The notes: generated by a model from the letters alone, not told the origin. 30,969 nt of DNA from Cellvibrionales bacterium UBA2618 (GCA_002339165.1 DDJS01000142.1:5836-36804), one strand, 5' to 3'; positions 8,031 through 16,121 are shown, counted from the first letter of the stretch. Made by a program: numbers and translations.

Positions 8031-10136
8031 GTGGCACGCAAAACACCGATCGATCGCTATCGCAATATTGGTATCTGTGCGCACGTTGACGCGGGTAAAA
8101 CCACCACCACCGAGCGGGTTTTATATTACACGGGTATGTCCCACAAGATGGGAGAAGTCCACGATGGGGCTGCGACCATGGACTGGATGGAGCAGGAGCA
8201 AGAGCGCGGAATTACCATTACGTCAGCGGCAACCACCTGCTTTTGGCGTGGTATGGATGGACAGTTTGAAGACCATCGAATCAATATCATAGACACGCCC
8301 GGGCACGTGGATTTTACCATCGAGGTAGAGCGTTCACTGCGCGTGTTGGATGGCGCTGTGGTAGTCTTGTGCGCTTCGTCCGGGGTGCAACCGCAAACAG
8401 AAACCGTCTGGCGTCAGGCCAACAAGTATGAAGTGCCGCGCATGGTCTTCGTCAATAAGATGGATCGTGCCGGCGCCGACTTTGCCGAGGTGGTCAAACA
8501 GCTCGGCGAGCGCTTGGGTGCGGTGGCGATTCCACTGCAGATGACCATTGGCGCCGAAGACGAATTCCAAGGTGTTGTCGATCTGGTAAAAATGAAGGCC
8601 ACGTACTGGAATCAAGAGGATCAAGGCATGAGTTTTGAGTATGCCGATATTCCCGAGGAGTTACGCGAGATCTGTGCCACCATGCATGAGTTTTTGGTCG
8701 AAACCGCGGCCGAAGCGAATGAAGAGTTGATGGAAAAGTACCTCGATGAACAACCACTGACTGAGGCCGATATCAAAAGCGGCTTACGCCAACGAACGCT
8801 GGCGAATGAGATTGTGCCGGTACTGGGTGGTTCGGCGTTCAAAAATAAAGGGGTTCAGGCGATGCTTGATGCGGTGGTCGACTATTTGCCGTCGCCCACC
8901 GAAGTCAAGGCGATCGAGGGCGAGTTGGACAATGGCGAGCGGGGAGTGCGCAGCGCCGAAGACGATGCGCCCTTTTCTGCTCTGGCATTCAAGATTGCCA
9001 CCGATCCATTCGTTGGATCACTGACCTTTATGCGGGTGTATTCTGGCACCCTCGACAGTGGTACTGCAGTCTACAACTCGGTAAAGAGCAAGCGTGAGCG
9101 CATTGGTCGAATGGTGCAGATGCACTCTAACAGCCGTGAAGAAATCAAGCAGGTGCTGGCGGGTGATATCGCCGCCGCCATCGGCCTTAAAGATACCACC
9201 ACCGGCGATACCTTGTGTTCGGAGCGTGATAAAATCGTCCTCGAAAGGATGGAATTTCCAGAGCCGGTGATTTCGGTGGCGGTGGAGCCGAGAACCAAGG
9301 CCGATCAAGAGAAAATGGGTGTGGCGCTGGGTAAACTGGCGCAAGAGGATCCGTCGTTTAAGGTGGTTACCGACGAAGAGAGTGGGCAGACTATTATTTC
9401 GGGCATGGGCGAGCTGCATCTGGATATTTTGGTCGAGCGTATGCGCCGCGAATTTAGCGTTGAAGCCAATATCGGCAAGCCTCAGGTGGCTTATCGTGAG
9501 GCGATTCGCAACACCTGCCAGATTGAGGGCAAGTTCGTCCGGCAATCCGGCGGTCGCGGTCAGTATGGTCACGTATGGGTTCGCTTTGAGCCGGCCGAAG
9601 ACGCCGGTGCAGAAGGACTCGAGTTCGTCAACGAAATCGTCGGAGGTTCGGTGCCCAGAGAGTACATTCCTGCGGTGTCCAAAGGGATCGAGGAGCAGAT
9701 GAAAAATGGCGTTCTTGCAGGCTATCCGCTATTGGGTCTGAAAGCGACGCTCTACGATGGTTCCTTCCATGATGTGGATTCGTCTGAAATGGCGTTTAAG
9801 ATCGCCGGTTCTCTTGCCGCTAGGCAGTTGGTCGAGGAGGGCGGTGCGGTATTACTCGAGCCGATGATGAAAGTCGAGGTGGTCACTCCGGAAGACAATA
9901 TGGGCGATGTGGTGGGCGATCTTAACCGCCGTCGCGGGTTAATACTGGGTATGGAAGACAACGTTCAAGGCAAGGTGATCAATTCGCAGGTGCCGCTGGC
10001 CGAAATGTTCGGTTATGCCACCGATCTGCGTTCCGCAACGCAGGGGCGCGCGACCTTTACGATGGAATTTGAACGATACGCCGAGGCGCCGAAACATGTT
10101 CTCGAGGCAATGATGGCGAAAAATCTCGGCCGCTGA
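8031..10136 (+). CDS. fusA: Translation elongation factor G (EF-G, primary copy)
   Basis: Translational GTPase that drives tRNA-mRNA translocation and, with RRF, ribosome recycling. It has 701 residues. The G1 motif AHVDAGKT is at 17-24, switch I has QERGITI, G3 DTPGH is at 88-92 and G4 NKMD at 142-145. The later domains include GMGELHLDI and, in domain IV, the tip loop with the histidine of DGSFHDVDSSEMAF that contacts the decoding centre, and GDVVGDLNRRRG. The start is GTG at 8031, preceded by a strong GAGGAAGGG (8015-8023). It lies in the str operon after rpsG, but tuf does not follow on the same transcript: fusA ends in a strong terminator against a second EF-G gene on the opposite strand. 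Confidence 0.98.
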   Translation: MARKTPIDRYRNIGICAHVDAGKTTTTERVLYYTGMSHKMGEVHDGAATMDWMEQEQERGITITSAATTCFWRGMDGQFEDHRINIIDTPGHVDFTIEVERSLRVLDGAVVVLCASSGVQPQTETVWRQANKYEVPRMVFVNKMDRAGADFAEVVKQLGERLGAVAIPLQMTIGAEDEFQGVVDLVKMKATYWNQEDQGMSFEYADIPEELREICATMHEFLVETAAEANEELMEKYLDEQPLTEADIKSGLRQRTLANEIVPVLGGSAFKNKGVQAMLDAVVDYLPSPTEVKAIEGELDNGERGVRSAEDDAPFSALAFKIATDPFVGSLTFMRVYSGTLDSGTAVYNSVKSKRERIGRMVQMHSNSREEIKQVLAGDIAAAIGLKDTTTGDTLCSERDKIVLERMEFPEPVISVAVEPRTKADQEKMGVALGKLAQEDPSFKVVTDEESGQTIISGMGELHLDILVERMRREFSVEANIGKPQVAYREAIRNTCQIEGKFVRQSGGRGQYGHVWVRFEPAEDAGAEGLEFVNEIVGGSVPREYIPAVSKGIEEQMKNGVLAGYPLLGLKATLYDGSFHDVDSSEMAFKIAGSLAARQLVEEGGAVLLEPMMKVEVVTPEDNMGDVVGDLNRRRGLILGMEDNVQGKVINSQVPLAEMFGYATDLRSATQGRATFTMEFERYAEAPKHVLEAMMAKNLGR

Positions 10137-10214
10137 TTAGGGCTCGTGTGACAGCGCCAATCTTTTGACACCACTCTCAAACTAAGATTAAAGTAACTAA
10201 TGCCAAAGTAAATG

Positions 10215-10248
10215 AAAAAAACCGGTGCTGTGAAGCACCGGTTTTTTT
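10215..10248. terminator. Strong bidirectional intrinsic terminator between convergent EF-G genes
   Basis: A perfect 15-bp stem (10215-10229 with 10234-10248) encloses a GTGA tetraloop. The G+C core CCGGTGCT/AGCACCGG is flanked by A7 on the left and T7 on the right, so each strand gives a hairpin followed by a U-run. It sits 78 nt after fusA and 18 nt after the end of the minus-strand fusA2, so it can end both transcripts. Confidence 0.93.
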
Positions 10249-10266
10249 GTCTGCAAAGTTTGGCAA

Positions 10267-12351
10267 TTATTTAGCCTGCTTGAGCTCCTTGGCGGCCGCG
10301 ATAACGTCTGCAGATATGTTTTGCGGACAGGGCATGTAGTGTGAAAACTCCATTGAAAACTGACCGCGACCGGAGGTCATGGTCCGCAGATGGCCAATAT
10401 AGCCAAACATTTCCGACAGCGGCACATCGGCTTTAATTCGCACGCCGGTAACGCCCGCTTCCTGATCCTTGATCATTCCGCGACGGCGATTAAGATCGCC
10501 AATCACATCGCCGACATGGTCTTCGGGTGTGAATACATCGACTTTCATAATCGGTTCAATAATCTGTGGCCCTGCCTTAGGCATAGCCTGTCGATAGGCG
10601 CCTTTAGCTGCGATTTCGAAGGCCACTGCCGACGAATCAACGGCGTGAAAAGCGCCGTCAAAAATCTCAATTTCCACATCCAAAACTGGGTACCCGGCTA
10701 GGGGCCCCTCGCCCATCATGCTGGCAAAGCCCTTTTGAATCGCCGGAAAAAATTCCTTGGGAATGTTGCCGCCGACGACCTTTGAGTTAAAGACAAAACC
10801 GCTGCCCGGCTCGCCGGGGCGCACGTGGAAGTCAATTTTACCAAACTGCCCTGACCCACCGGACTGTTTTTTGTGGGTGTAGCTGTCTTCGATTGGCTGG
10901 GTGATCGTTTCGCGGTAGGCAACCTGTGGCGCTCCTACGATCAGGTCGACGCCGTAGGTTCGGTTGAGTATGTCGACCTTGATATCGAGGTGGAGCTCAC
11001 CCATTCCCTTAAGAATCGTCTCACCGGAATCTTCATCAGTCTCAACTCGGAAGGAGGGGTCTTCAGCGATCATCTTGCCGATCGCAATACCCATTTTTTC
11101 CGAACCGCCCTTATCTTTCGGTTTTACCGCGATAGAAATTACCGGCTCTGGGAAGATCATCGGTTCCAACGTGACTGGGTGTTTGGGGTCGCAGAGCGTA
11201 TGTCCCGTCTGTACATTCTTCATGCCAACGATGGCGATAATGTCGCCCGCTTGAGCACGCTCGATCTCGTTGCGGTCATCGGCATGCATTTCGACCATGC
11301 GGCCGATGCGCTCGCTCTTGCCAGTGTAGGAGTTGAGGATGGTCATGCCGCGCTCGAGCACGCCCGAATATATCCGTATAAAGGTCAGTGCGCCAAAGCG
11401 GTCGTCCATAATTTTAAACGCTAGCGCCTTGAACGGCTCCTCAGTCGAAACCAGGGCAAACTCGCCGGTCTCGTTGCCGTCTTCATCCGTGAGTGGCTGA
11501 GGATCGACTTCTTGCGGGCTCGGTAGGTAATCGACCACCGCGTCTAGGACCATTTGAACGCCCTTGTTTTTGAATGCTGACCCGCAGTAAGTTGGGAAGA
11601 AATCCAGCGCGATGGTGCCCTTACGGACACAGCCTTTGATGTCATCGATGGACAGTTCCTCGCCCTCCATATAGGCCATCATCAGGTCGTCATCTTGTTC
11701 AACTACTGTCTCGATCAGCAACTCGCGGTATTTTTCAACTTCGTCGACCATGTCGGCTGGCACTTCGCCGACTTCATAGTTCTCAGGCAGACCGGAGTCA
11801 TCCCAAACAAATGCCTGACGGGTCAACAGATCAACTAAACCGATAAATTTTTCCTCAACTCCGATCGGCAGGCACATAACCACCGGCTTGGCGCCGAGCA
11901 CATTTTTAATTTGCTCGACGACGCGCAAAAAATCCGCGCCCATGCGATCCAGTTTGTTAATGAAGATAATTCGCGCCACTTCAGAGTCGTTGGCGTAGCG
12001 CCAGTTGGTCTCGGATTGGGGTTCGACGCCGCCAGAGCCGCAAAATACTCCAACTCCGCCGTCCAGTACCTTTAGCGACCGATAGACTTCGACAGTAAAG
12101 TCGACGTGTCCTGGCGTATCGATAATGTTAAAGCGGTGGTCGCGCCAGTAGCAGGTGGTTGCAGCGGACTGGATGGTAATCCCGCGCTCCTGCTCCTGCT
12201 CCATGAAATCCGTGGTCGCCGCGCCATCGTGAACTTCACCGGTCTTGTGGATCTTTCCGGTTAGCTTCAGTATACGCTCGGTGGTGGTGGTTTTTCCGGC
12301 ATCAACGTGGGCGAAGATACCAATATTTCTGTAGTGAGATAGTTCATTCAT
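10267..12351 (-). CDS. fusA2: Second elongation factor G (EF-G2 family), convergent to fusA
   Basis: A full-length second EF-G of 694 residues, intact on the minus strand. The G1 motif AHVDAGKT is at 14-21, QERGITI at 54-60, DTPGH at 78-82 and NKLD at 132-135. Domain IV keeps the tip histidine (DGAFHAVDSS) and GDVIGDLNRRRG. It differs clearly from the neighbouring fusA throughout, for example EVYRSLKVLDGG in place of EVERSLRVLDGA and KKQSGGSGQFGKIDF in place of RQSGGRGQYGHVWV. It is therefore not a recent tandem copy; it resembles the EF-G2 type that I recall from Vibrio and Shewanella. Whether it acts in translocation, recycling or under stress cannot be read from sequence. The start ATG (12349-12351) has only a weak upstream purine tract. 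It is monocistronic, with a candidate promoter at 12405-12431. Confidence 0.95.
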   Translation of the reverse strand: MNELSHYRNIGIFAHVDAGKTTTTERILKLTGKIHKTGEVHDGAATTDFMEQEQERGITIQSAATTCYWRDHRFNIIDTPGHVDFTVEVYRSLKVLDGGVGVFCGSGGVEPQSETNWRYANDSEVARIIFINKLDRMGADFLRVVEQIKNVLGAKPVVMCLPIGVEEKFIGLVDLLTRQAFVWDDSGLPENYEVGEVPADMVDEVEKYRELLIETVVEQDDDLMMAYMEGEELSIDDIKGCVRKGTIALDFFPTYCGSAFKNKGVQMVLDAVVDYLPSPQEVDPQPLTDEDGNETGEFALVSTEEPFKALAFKIMDDRFGALTFIRIYSGVLERGMTILNSYTGKSERIGRMVEMHADDRNEIERAQAGDIIAIVGMKNVQTGHTLCDPKHPVTLEPMIFPEPVISIAVKPKDKGGSEKMGIAIGKMIAEDPSFRVETDEDSGETILKGMGELHLDIKVDILNRTYGVDLIVGAPQVAYRETITQPIEDSYTHKKQSGGSGQFGKIDFHVRPGEPGSGFVFNSKVVGGNIPKEFFPAIQKGFASMMGEGPLAGYPVLDVEIEIFDGAFHAVDSSAVAFEIAAKGAYRQAMPKAGPQIIEPIMKVDVFTPEDHVGDVIGDLNRRRGMIKDQEAGVTGVRIKADVPLSEMFGYIGHLRTMTSGRGQFSMEFSHYMPCPQNISADVIAAAKELKQAK

Positions 12352-12404
12352 GGGATTGCTCGACTGTAAAGTGGCCCGTAGTATTGGAGTTTAAAACGCG
12401 CGGC

Positions 12405-12431
12405 AGTATACAGGATATTACTACCTGTAAA
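12405..12431 (-). promoter_or_regulatory. Candidate promoter of the second EF-G gene
   Basis: Read on the minus strand, TTTACA (12426-12431) precedes TATACT (12405-12410) with a 15-nt spacer. The -10 is good and the spacer short, so strength may be low or dependent on an activator. The predicted leader is about 50 nt. Confidence 0.4.
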
Positions 12432-12565
12432 GGGGAAAAATACCCTCTGACGCTTGATTTGTGTAAAAAAACACCGTTTCACTCCTGAATTGCCCAAAAA
12501 GTCTCGGGCAGGCCTCGTGGGCCGCCAAAAAACTAAAAAAAACCGACTATTATGCGCAATCCCCG

Positions 12566-12593
12566 TTGACTCTCGCGGGGCGCAGGTTAACAT
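12566..12593 (+). promoter_or_regulatory. Candidate promoter of tuf
   Basis: TTGACT (12566-12571) and TAACAT (12588-12593) are spaced 16 nt apart. This would start the transcript near 12600 and give a leader of about 80 nt. Because fusA2 points the other way, tuf needs a promoter in this 331-nt gap; this is the best pair I see. A CCCCG/CGGGG inverted repeat brackets the -35 box. Confidence 0.5.
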
Positions 12594-12682
12594 GGCCTGC
12601 GATGAAATTGTGGTTGGGAACGCGTGCCACAACAACCGAAAATGTTCCGGCTAAACGGACGTCCTGCGCAGGAGATGCTGAG

Positions 12683-13906
12683 ATGGCAAAAGAAAAATTT
12701 GAAAGAAACAAACCGCACGTAAACGTTGGCACCATTGGTCACGTTGACCACGGTAAGACCACGTTGACTGCGGCTCTGACGCGCGTTTGTGCGGAGGTCT
12801 GGGGCGGCGAGATAAAGGCCTTTGATCAGATTGATAATGCGCCTGAAGAGCGTGCTCGCGGGATCACCATCTCGACCGCGCACGTCGAGTACGATTCGCC
12901 GAATCGTCACTACGCGCACGTCGACTGCCCGGGTCACGCGGACTACGTTAAGAACATGATCACTGGTGCGGCGCAGATGGACGGTGCGGTATTGGTGTGT
13001 GGCGCGACCGATGGTCCGATGCCACAGACTCGCGAGCACATTCTGCTGGCGCGTCAGGTGGGCGTTCCCTACGTTGTGGTCTTTTTGAACAAGGCGGACC
13101 TGCTGGCCGAAGATTGCGGTGGCGTGGGTTCAGAAGAGTACGACGAGATGGTCGAGTTGGTCGAGATGGAGCTTCGCGAGTTGCTGGATCTCTATGATTT
13201 TCCTGGCGACGACACGCCGATCATTGTGGGTTCTGCTTTGATGGCGCTGGAAGGCAAGGACGATAACGAGTTGGGCACCTCTGCGGTGACTAAGTTGGTG
13301 GCGGCCCTGGACTCGTATATTCCGCAGCCGGAGCGCGCCATTGATCAGCCGTTCTTGATGCCGATCGAAGACGTGTTCTCGATTGCTGGTCGCGGCACGG
13401 TTGTCACCGGTCGTATTGAGCGTGGTGTGGTCAAGGTTGGTGAAGAGATTGAGATTATTGGTATCAACGATACCACTAAGACCACCTGCACCGGTGTAGA
13501 GATGTTCCGCAAGTTGTTGGACGAGGGTCGCGCGGGCGAGAACGTTGGCGTTTTGTTGCGCGGCACCAAGCGCGAAGAAGTTGAGCGTGGTCAAGTGTTG
13601 GCCAAGCCGGGTTCGATCAATCCGCACACGGTTTTTGAAGCCGAGGTGTATGTGTTATCGAAGGATGAGGGTGGTCGTCACACGCCGTTTTTTAAGGGCT
13701 ACCGTCCACAGTTTTATTTCCGTACCACGGATGTTACAGGTGCCTGTGAGTTGCCAGAAGGCGTAGAGATGGTGATGCCTGGGGATAACATCCAGATGGT
13801 TGTGACGTTGATTGCGCCGATTGCGATGGAGGATGGCCTACGTTTTGCGATCCGTGAAGGCGGGCGCACCGTGGGTGCTGGCGTCGTCGCTAAAATCGTC
13901 GAGTAA
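12683..13906 (+). CDS. tuf: Translation elongation factor Tu, long form
   Basis: GTPase that delivers aminoacyl-tRNA to the ribosomal A site. It has 407 residues from the ATG at 12683, chosen because the family N-terminus MAKEKFERNKPHVNVG starts there and GGAG lies 8 nt upstream (12671-12674). The frame stays open upstream to 12566, but those codons are not EF-Tu. GHVDHGKT is at 19-26, DCPGH at 81-85 (catalytic H85) and NKAD at 136-139. Compared with E. coli (394 from memory) there is an extra segment of about 10 residues just after NKAD, rich in acidic residues and glycine (LAEDCGGVGSEEYDE), and about 3 extra residues after ALEG. The barrel domains, including GRGTVVTGR and the C-terminal FAIREGGRTVGAGVV, are standard. 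It stands as a single-gene transcript between its own promoter and terminator. Confidence 0.98.
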   Translation: MAKEKFERNKPHVNVGTIGHVDHGKTTLTAALTRVCAEVWGGEIKAFDQIDNAPEERARGITISTAHVEYDSPNRHYAHVDCPGHADYVKNMITGAAQMDGAVLVCGATDGPMPQTREHILLARQVGVPYVVVFLNKADLLAEDCGGVGSEEYDEMVELVEMELRELLDLYDFPGDDTPIIVGSALMALEGKDDNELGTSAVTKLVAALDSYIPQPERAIDQPFLMPIEDVFSIAGRGTVVTGRIERGVVKVGEEIEIIGINDTTKTTCTGVEMFRKLLDEGRAGENVGVLLRGTKREEVERGQVLAKPGSINPHTVFEAEVYVLSKDEGGRHTPFFKGYRPQFYFRTTDVTGACELPEGVEMVMPGDNIQMVVTLIAPIAMEDGLRFAIREGGRTVGAGVVAKIVE

Positions 13907-13924
13907 GTGACAAGAAATAGTATT

Positions 13925-13949
13925 AAGGGGCGTTGTTGGCCCCTTTTTT
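13925..13949 (+). terminator. Intrinsic terminator after tuf
   Basis: AAGGGGC (13925-13931) pairs with GCCCCTT (13939-13945) around a 7-nt loop and runs into T6 (13944-13949). It begins 19 nt after the tuf stop and separates tuf from the S10 operon. Confidence 0.9.
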
Positions 13950-14044
13950 GTCCTTAACTCCGCGTTCGAGGCTGTCCAGGTCGTCATCTGTATCCCGCGG
14001 CACCGCTCGAGATAGAAAAAAATCCGCCTCGGCCGGTAAATCAC

Positions 14045-14073
14045 TTGACAGATATCGGTCGCAGCACTAGAAT
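14045..14073 (+). promoter_or_regulatory. Strong sigma70 promoter of the S10 operon
   Basis: A perfect -35 TTGACA (14045-14050) is followed after 17 nt by TAGAAT (14068-14073). The bases after the -10 are TCGCGC, a G+C-rich discriminator typical of stringently controlled ribosomal promoters. Start is predicted near 14080, leaving a leader of only about 67 nt before rpsJ. The rest of the 240-nt gap between tuf and rpsJ holds only the tuf terminator. Confidence 0.8.
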
Positions 14074-14146
14074 TCGCGCTCCTTTTTCACGGCTGTCGAC
14101 AGACATACGTGGGTTTAAATAGAAGTTTGATTGGAGTTGCTCGGAC

Positions 14147-14458
14147 ATGCAAAACCAGAGTATTCGGATTCGCCTGAAGGCTTTTGATCACAAGTTGATC
14201 GATACCTCGACGCAGGAAATAGTTGAAACGGCACGGCGGACGGGTGCCCAGATTCGCGGTCCGATTCCACTTCCGACTCGGCGCGAGAAGTTCACCATAT
14301 TGATTTCTCCGCACGTCAACAAAGATGCGCGTGACCAGTATGAGATTCGTACGCACAAACGTCTTTTAGACATCGTTGAGCCGACCGAGAAGACCGTCGA
14401 TGCGTTGATGAAGCTAAACTTGGCAGCAGGCGTCGAAGTACAAATCAGCCTGAGCTAG
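14147..14458 (+). CDS. rpsJ: Small-subunit ribosomal protein uS10
   Basis: 30S head protein that also serves in transcription antitermination as NusE with NusB. It has 103 residues, the E. coli length. The N-terminus QSIRIRLKAFDHKLID and the segment PIPLPTRREKFTILISPHVNKDARDQYE (shown here only in part: PLPTRREKF and HVNKDARDQ) are diagnostic. The ATG is preceded by GGAG at 14133-14136. It is the first gene of the S10 operon behind a near-consensus promoter; the leader is too short to hold the multi-hairpin L4-responsive leader known from E. coli. A 98-nt gap with a CGGCGA hairpin separates it from rplC. Confidence 0.98.
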   Translation: MQNQSIRIRLKAFDHKLIDTSTQEIVETARRTGAQIRGPIPLPTRREKFTILISPHVNKDARDQYEIRTHKRLLDIVEPTEKTVDALMKLNLAAGVEVQISLS

Positions 14459-14467
14459 ACAGTACTG

Positions 14468-14485
14468 CGGCGATAATCGCCGTTT
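14468..14485 (+). promoter_or_regulatory. Hairpin between rpsJ and rplC
   Basis: CGGCGA (14468-14473) and TCGCCG (14477-14482) form a 6-bp stem with a TAA triloop followed by TTT. This could be a weak pause or attenuation site, or an RNA-processing site, 10 nt after the rpsJ stop. The remaining intergenic sequence to 14556 holds only the rplC ribosome-binding site. Confidence 0.4.
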
Positions 14486-14556
14486 AACGACAGTGTAACG
14501 CTTTGAAATGAGCGGCCGTAGCGGGTAACAGCCCCGTACACTCGAGAGGTTATACA

Positions 14557-15192
14557 ATGAGAATAGGTCTAGTTGGCCGCAAATGCGGTATGACGCGCGT
14601 GTTCACTGAGGATGGCGTGTCCATCCCAGTGACGGTGGTTGAGGCAACCCCAAACCGCGTTACTCAAATCAAATCTGACGAAGTGGATGGCTACTCCGCC
14701 ATTCAAGTCACCACCGGTGAGAAAAAATCATCCCGTGTTAGCAAGCCCAAGGCGGGTCAATTCGCCAAGGCGGGTGCTGAAGCGGGGCGTGGTCAGTGGG
14801 AGTTCCGCACTGATGGCGCTACCGAGGCATTTGAAGTCGGCGCGGCATTGACGGTTGAACGTTTCACCGTTGGGCAGTTTGTCGATGTCACCGGTACTTC
14901 TAAAGGCAAAGGCTTTCAGGGTGGCGTGAAGCGGTGGAATTTTGCCATGCAAGACGCCACGCACGGCAACTCAATTTCCCACAGAGCGCCGGGTTCAATC
15001 GGTCAGAATCAGACCCCGGGTCGGGTGTTTAAGGGCAAAAAAATGGCCGGCCATATGGGTGCTGAGCGCGTGACCACGCAAAACTTAGAGATCATCCGAG
15101 TCGACGCAGCGCGCAATTTGCTGTTGATCAAAGGTGCCGTTGCCGGCGCCCCGGGCGGTGATGTGCTTGTTCGCCCAGCGGTCAAAGGTTAA
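14557..15192 (+). CDS. rplC: Large-subunit ribosomal protein uL3
   Basis: Early-assembly 50S protein whose extension reaches toward the peptidyl transferase centre. It has 211 residues (209 in E. coli from memory). MRIGLVGRKCGMTRVF at the start and GSIGQNQTPGRVFKGKKMAGH are diagnostic. Gln150 in the GQNQTPG motif is the residue methylated by PrmB in E. coli, and the numbering is identical here. AGAGG (14545-14549) precedes the ATG by 7 nt. rplD follows after 11 nt. Confidence 0.98.
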   Translation: MRIGLVGRKCGMTRVFTEDGVSIPVTVVEATPNRVTQIKSDEVDGYSAIQVTTGEKKSSRVSKPKAGQFAKAGAEAGRGQWEFRTDGATEAFEVGAALTVERFTVGQFVDVTGTSKGKGFQGGVKRWNFAMQDATHGNSISHRAPGSIGQNQTPGRVFKGKKMAGHMGAERVTTQNLEIIRVDAARNLLLIKGAVAGAPGGDVLVRPAVKG

Positions 15193-15203
15193 GGAGAGCG
15201 TCG

Positions 15204-15818
15204 ATGGAATTAGCAATAGCGACACCCCAAGGCAGCAGCGGAACCGTAGAGGTTTCTGAAAACGCCTTTGGCAAAGAATTTAATCAAGATTTAGTGCACC
15301 AAGCGGTTGTGGCATTTTTAGCCGGCGGTAGGCAGGGAACTCGGGCTCAAAAAAATCGCTCTGCAGTGTCCGGCGGCGGCAAAAAGCCCTTCCGCCAGAA
15401 GGGTACTGGTCGCGCACGTGCTGGCACCATTCGCAGTCCTCTGTGGCGTTCCGGTGGGGTTACATTTGCCGCCCAGCCGCAAGATCACAGCCAGAAGTTA
15501 AATCGAAAAATGTACCGCGCGGCGATGCGTTCGATACTTTCTGAGTTGGCGCGTCAAGAGCGTTTGGTGGTGGTTGAAGAATTTGCTGTCGATGCCCCTA
15601 GGACCAAGAGTTTGATTGCTAAGTTGGCCGAATACGACATCACTGCGGCGCTGATCGTTACTGAAGAGGTAGACGAGAATCTCTATCTGGCGTCGAGAAA
15701 TTTACACCGTGTCGATGTTTGCGATGCCGCAGGCGCCGACCCAGTTAGCTTGATCAACTCAGCAGTGGTGATGGTTACCGTCGCGTCACTGAAAAAGTTT
15801 GAGGAGATTTTGGTATGA
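15204..15818 (+). CDS. rplD: Large-subunit ribosomal protein uL4
   Basis: 50S protein whose long loop lines the peptide exit tunnel; in E. coli it is also the feedback repressor of the S10 operon. It has 204 residues. The tunnel loop is visible around residues 45-85 (GTRAQKNRSAVSGGGKKPF, then RQKGTGRARAGT), where macrolide-resistance changes occur in other species; it looks wild type. GGAG (15193-15196) lies 7 nt before the start. Its stop overlaps the rplW start by 4 nt (ATGA), which suggests translational coupling. Feedback control through the mRNA leader may be absent here because that leader is short. Confidence 0.97.
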   Translation: MELAIATPQGSSGTVEVSENAFGKEFNQDLVHQAVVAFLAGGRQGTRAQKNRSAVSGGGKKPFRQKGTGRARAGTIRSPLWRSGGVTFAAQPQDHSQKLNRKMYRAAMRSILSELARQERLVVVEEFAVDAPRTKSLIAKLAEYDITAALIVTEEVDENLYLASRNLHRVDVCDAAGADPVSLINSAVVMVTVASLKKFEEILV

Positions 15819-16111
15819 ACCAAGAGCGAATTTACAGTGTGATTCTCGGCCCTCACGTGACTGAAAAGTCGGCGTCGAGTGGTGGCGAAACGAGCCAAGT
15901 GGTGTTTAAAGTGGCGCGCGATGCTAACAAGTTAGAGATAAAAAAAGCTGTAGAGACTTTGTTTGAAGTGGTTGTCGAGAACGTGCGCGTGCTGGCAGTC
16001 AAAGGCAAGACCCGACGGACCCGCAACGGCGTCGGCAAGCGCAGCGATTGGAAGAAAGCCTATGTGCGCCTCGCTGCCGGCAGTGATATTGATTTTGCGG
16101 TAGTGGAATAA
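15815..16111 (+). CDS. rplW: Large-subunit ribosomal protein uL23
   Basis: 50S protein at the tunnel exit, the docking site for trigger factor and SRP. It has 98 residues, near the E. coli 100. The N-terminal ILGPHVTEKSA and the core VVFKVARDANKLEIKKAVE are typical. The ATG overlaps the rplD stop as ATGA, with GAGGAG (15801-15806) upstream inside rplD. rplB follows after 10 nt. Confidence 0.97.
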   Translation: MNQERIYSVILGPHVTEKSASSGGETSQVVFKVARDANKLEIKKAVETLFEVVVENVRVLAVKGKTRRTRNGVGKRSDWKKAYVRLAAGSDIDFAVVE

Positions 16112-16121
16112 GGGGAACGTA

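Noticed and set aside
10165..10193. TTGACA followed after 17 nt by TTAAAG, a promoter-like pair after fusA
   Set aside because: The -10 is poor and transcription would run at once into the strong terminator at 10215-10248.
12364..12432. Two direct copies of CTGTAAAG (12364-12371 and 12425-12432) upstream of fusA2, with a similar CCTTTACAGGTA before rpoA
   Set aside because: An 8-mer pair and a 12-mer match are expected by chance in a window of this size; one copy is simply the candidate -35 area.
12566..12682. Upstream in-frame extension of tuf (39 extra codons)
   Set aside because: The family N-terminus and a well-spaced GGAG point to the ATG at 12683; the upstream part overlaps the candidate promoter.
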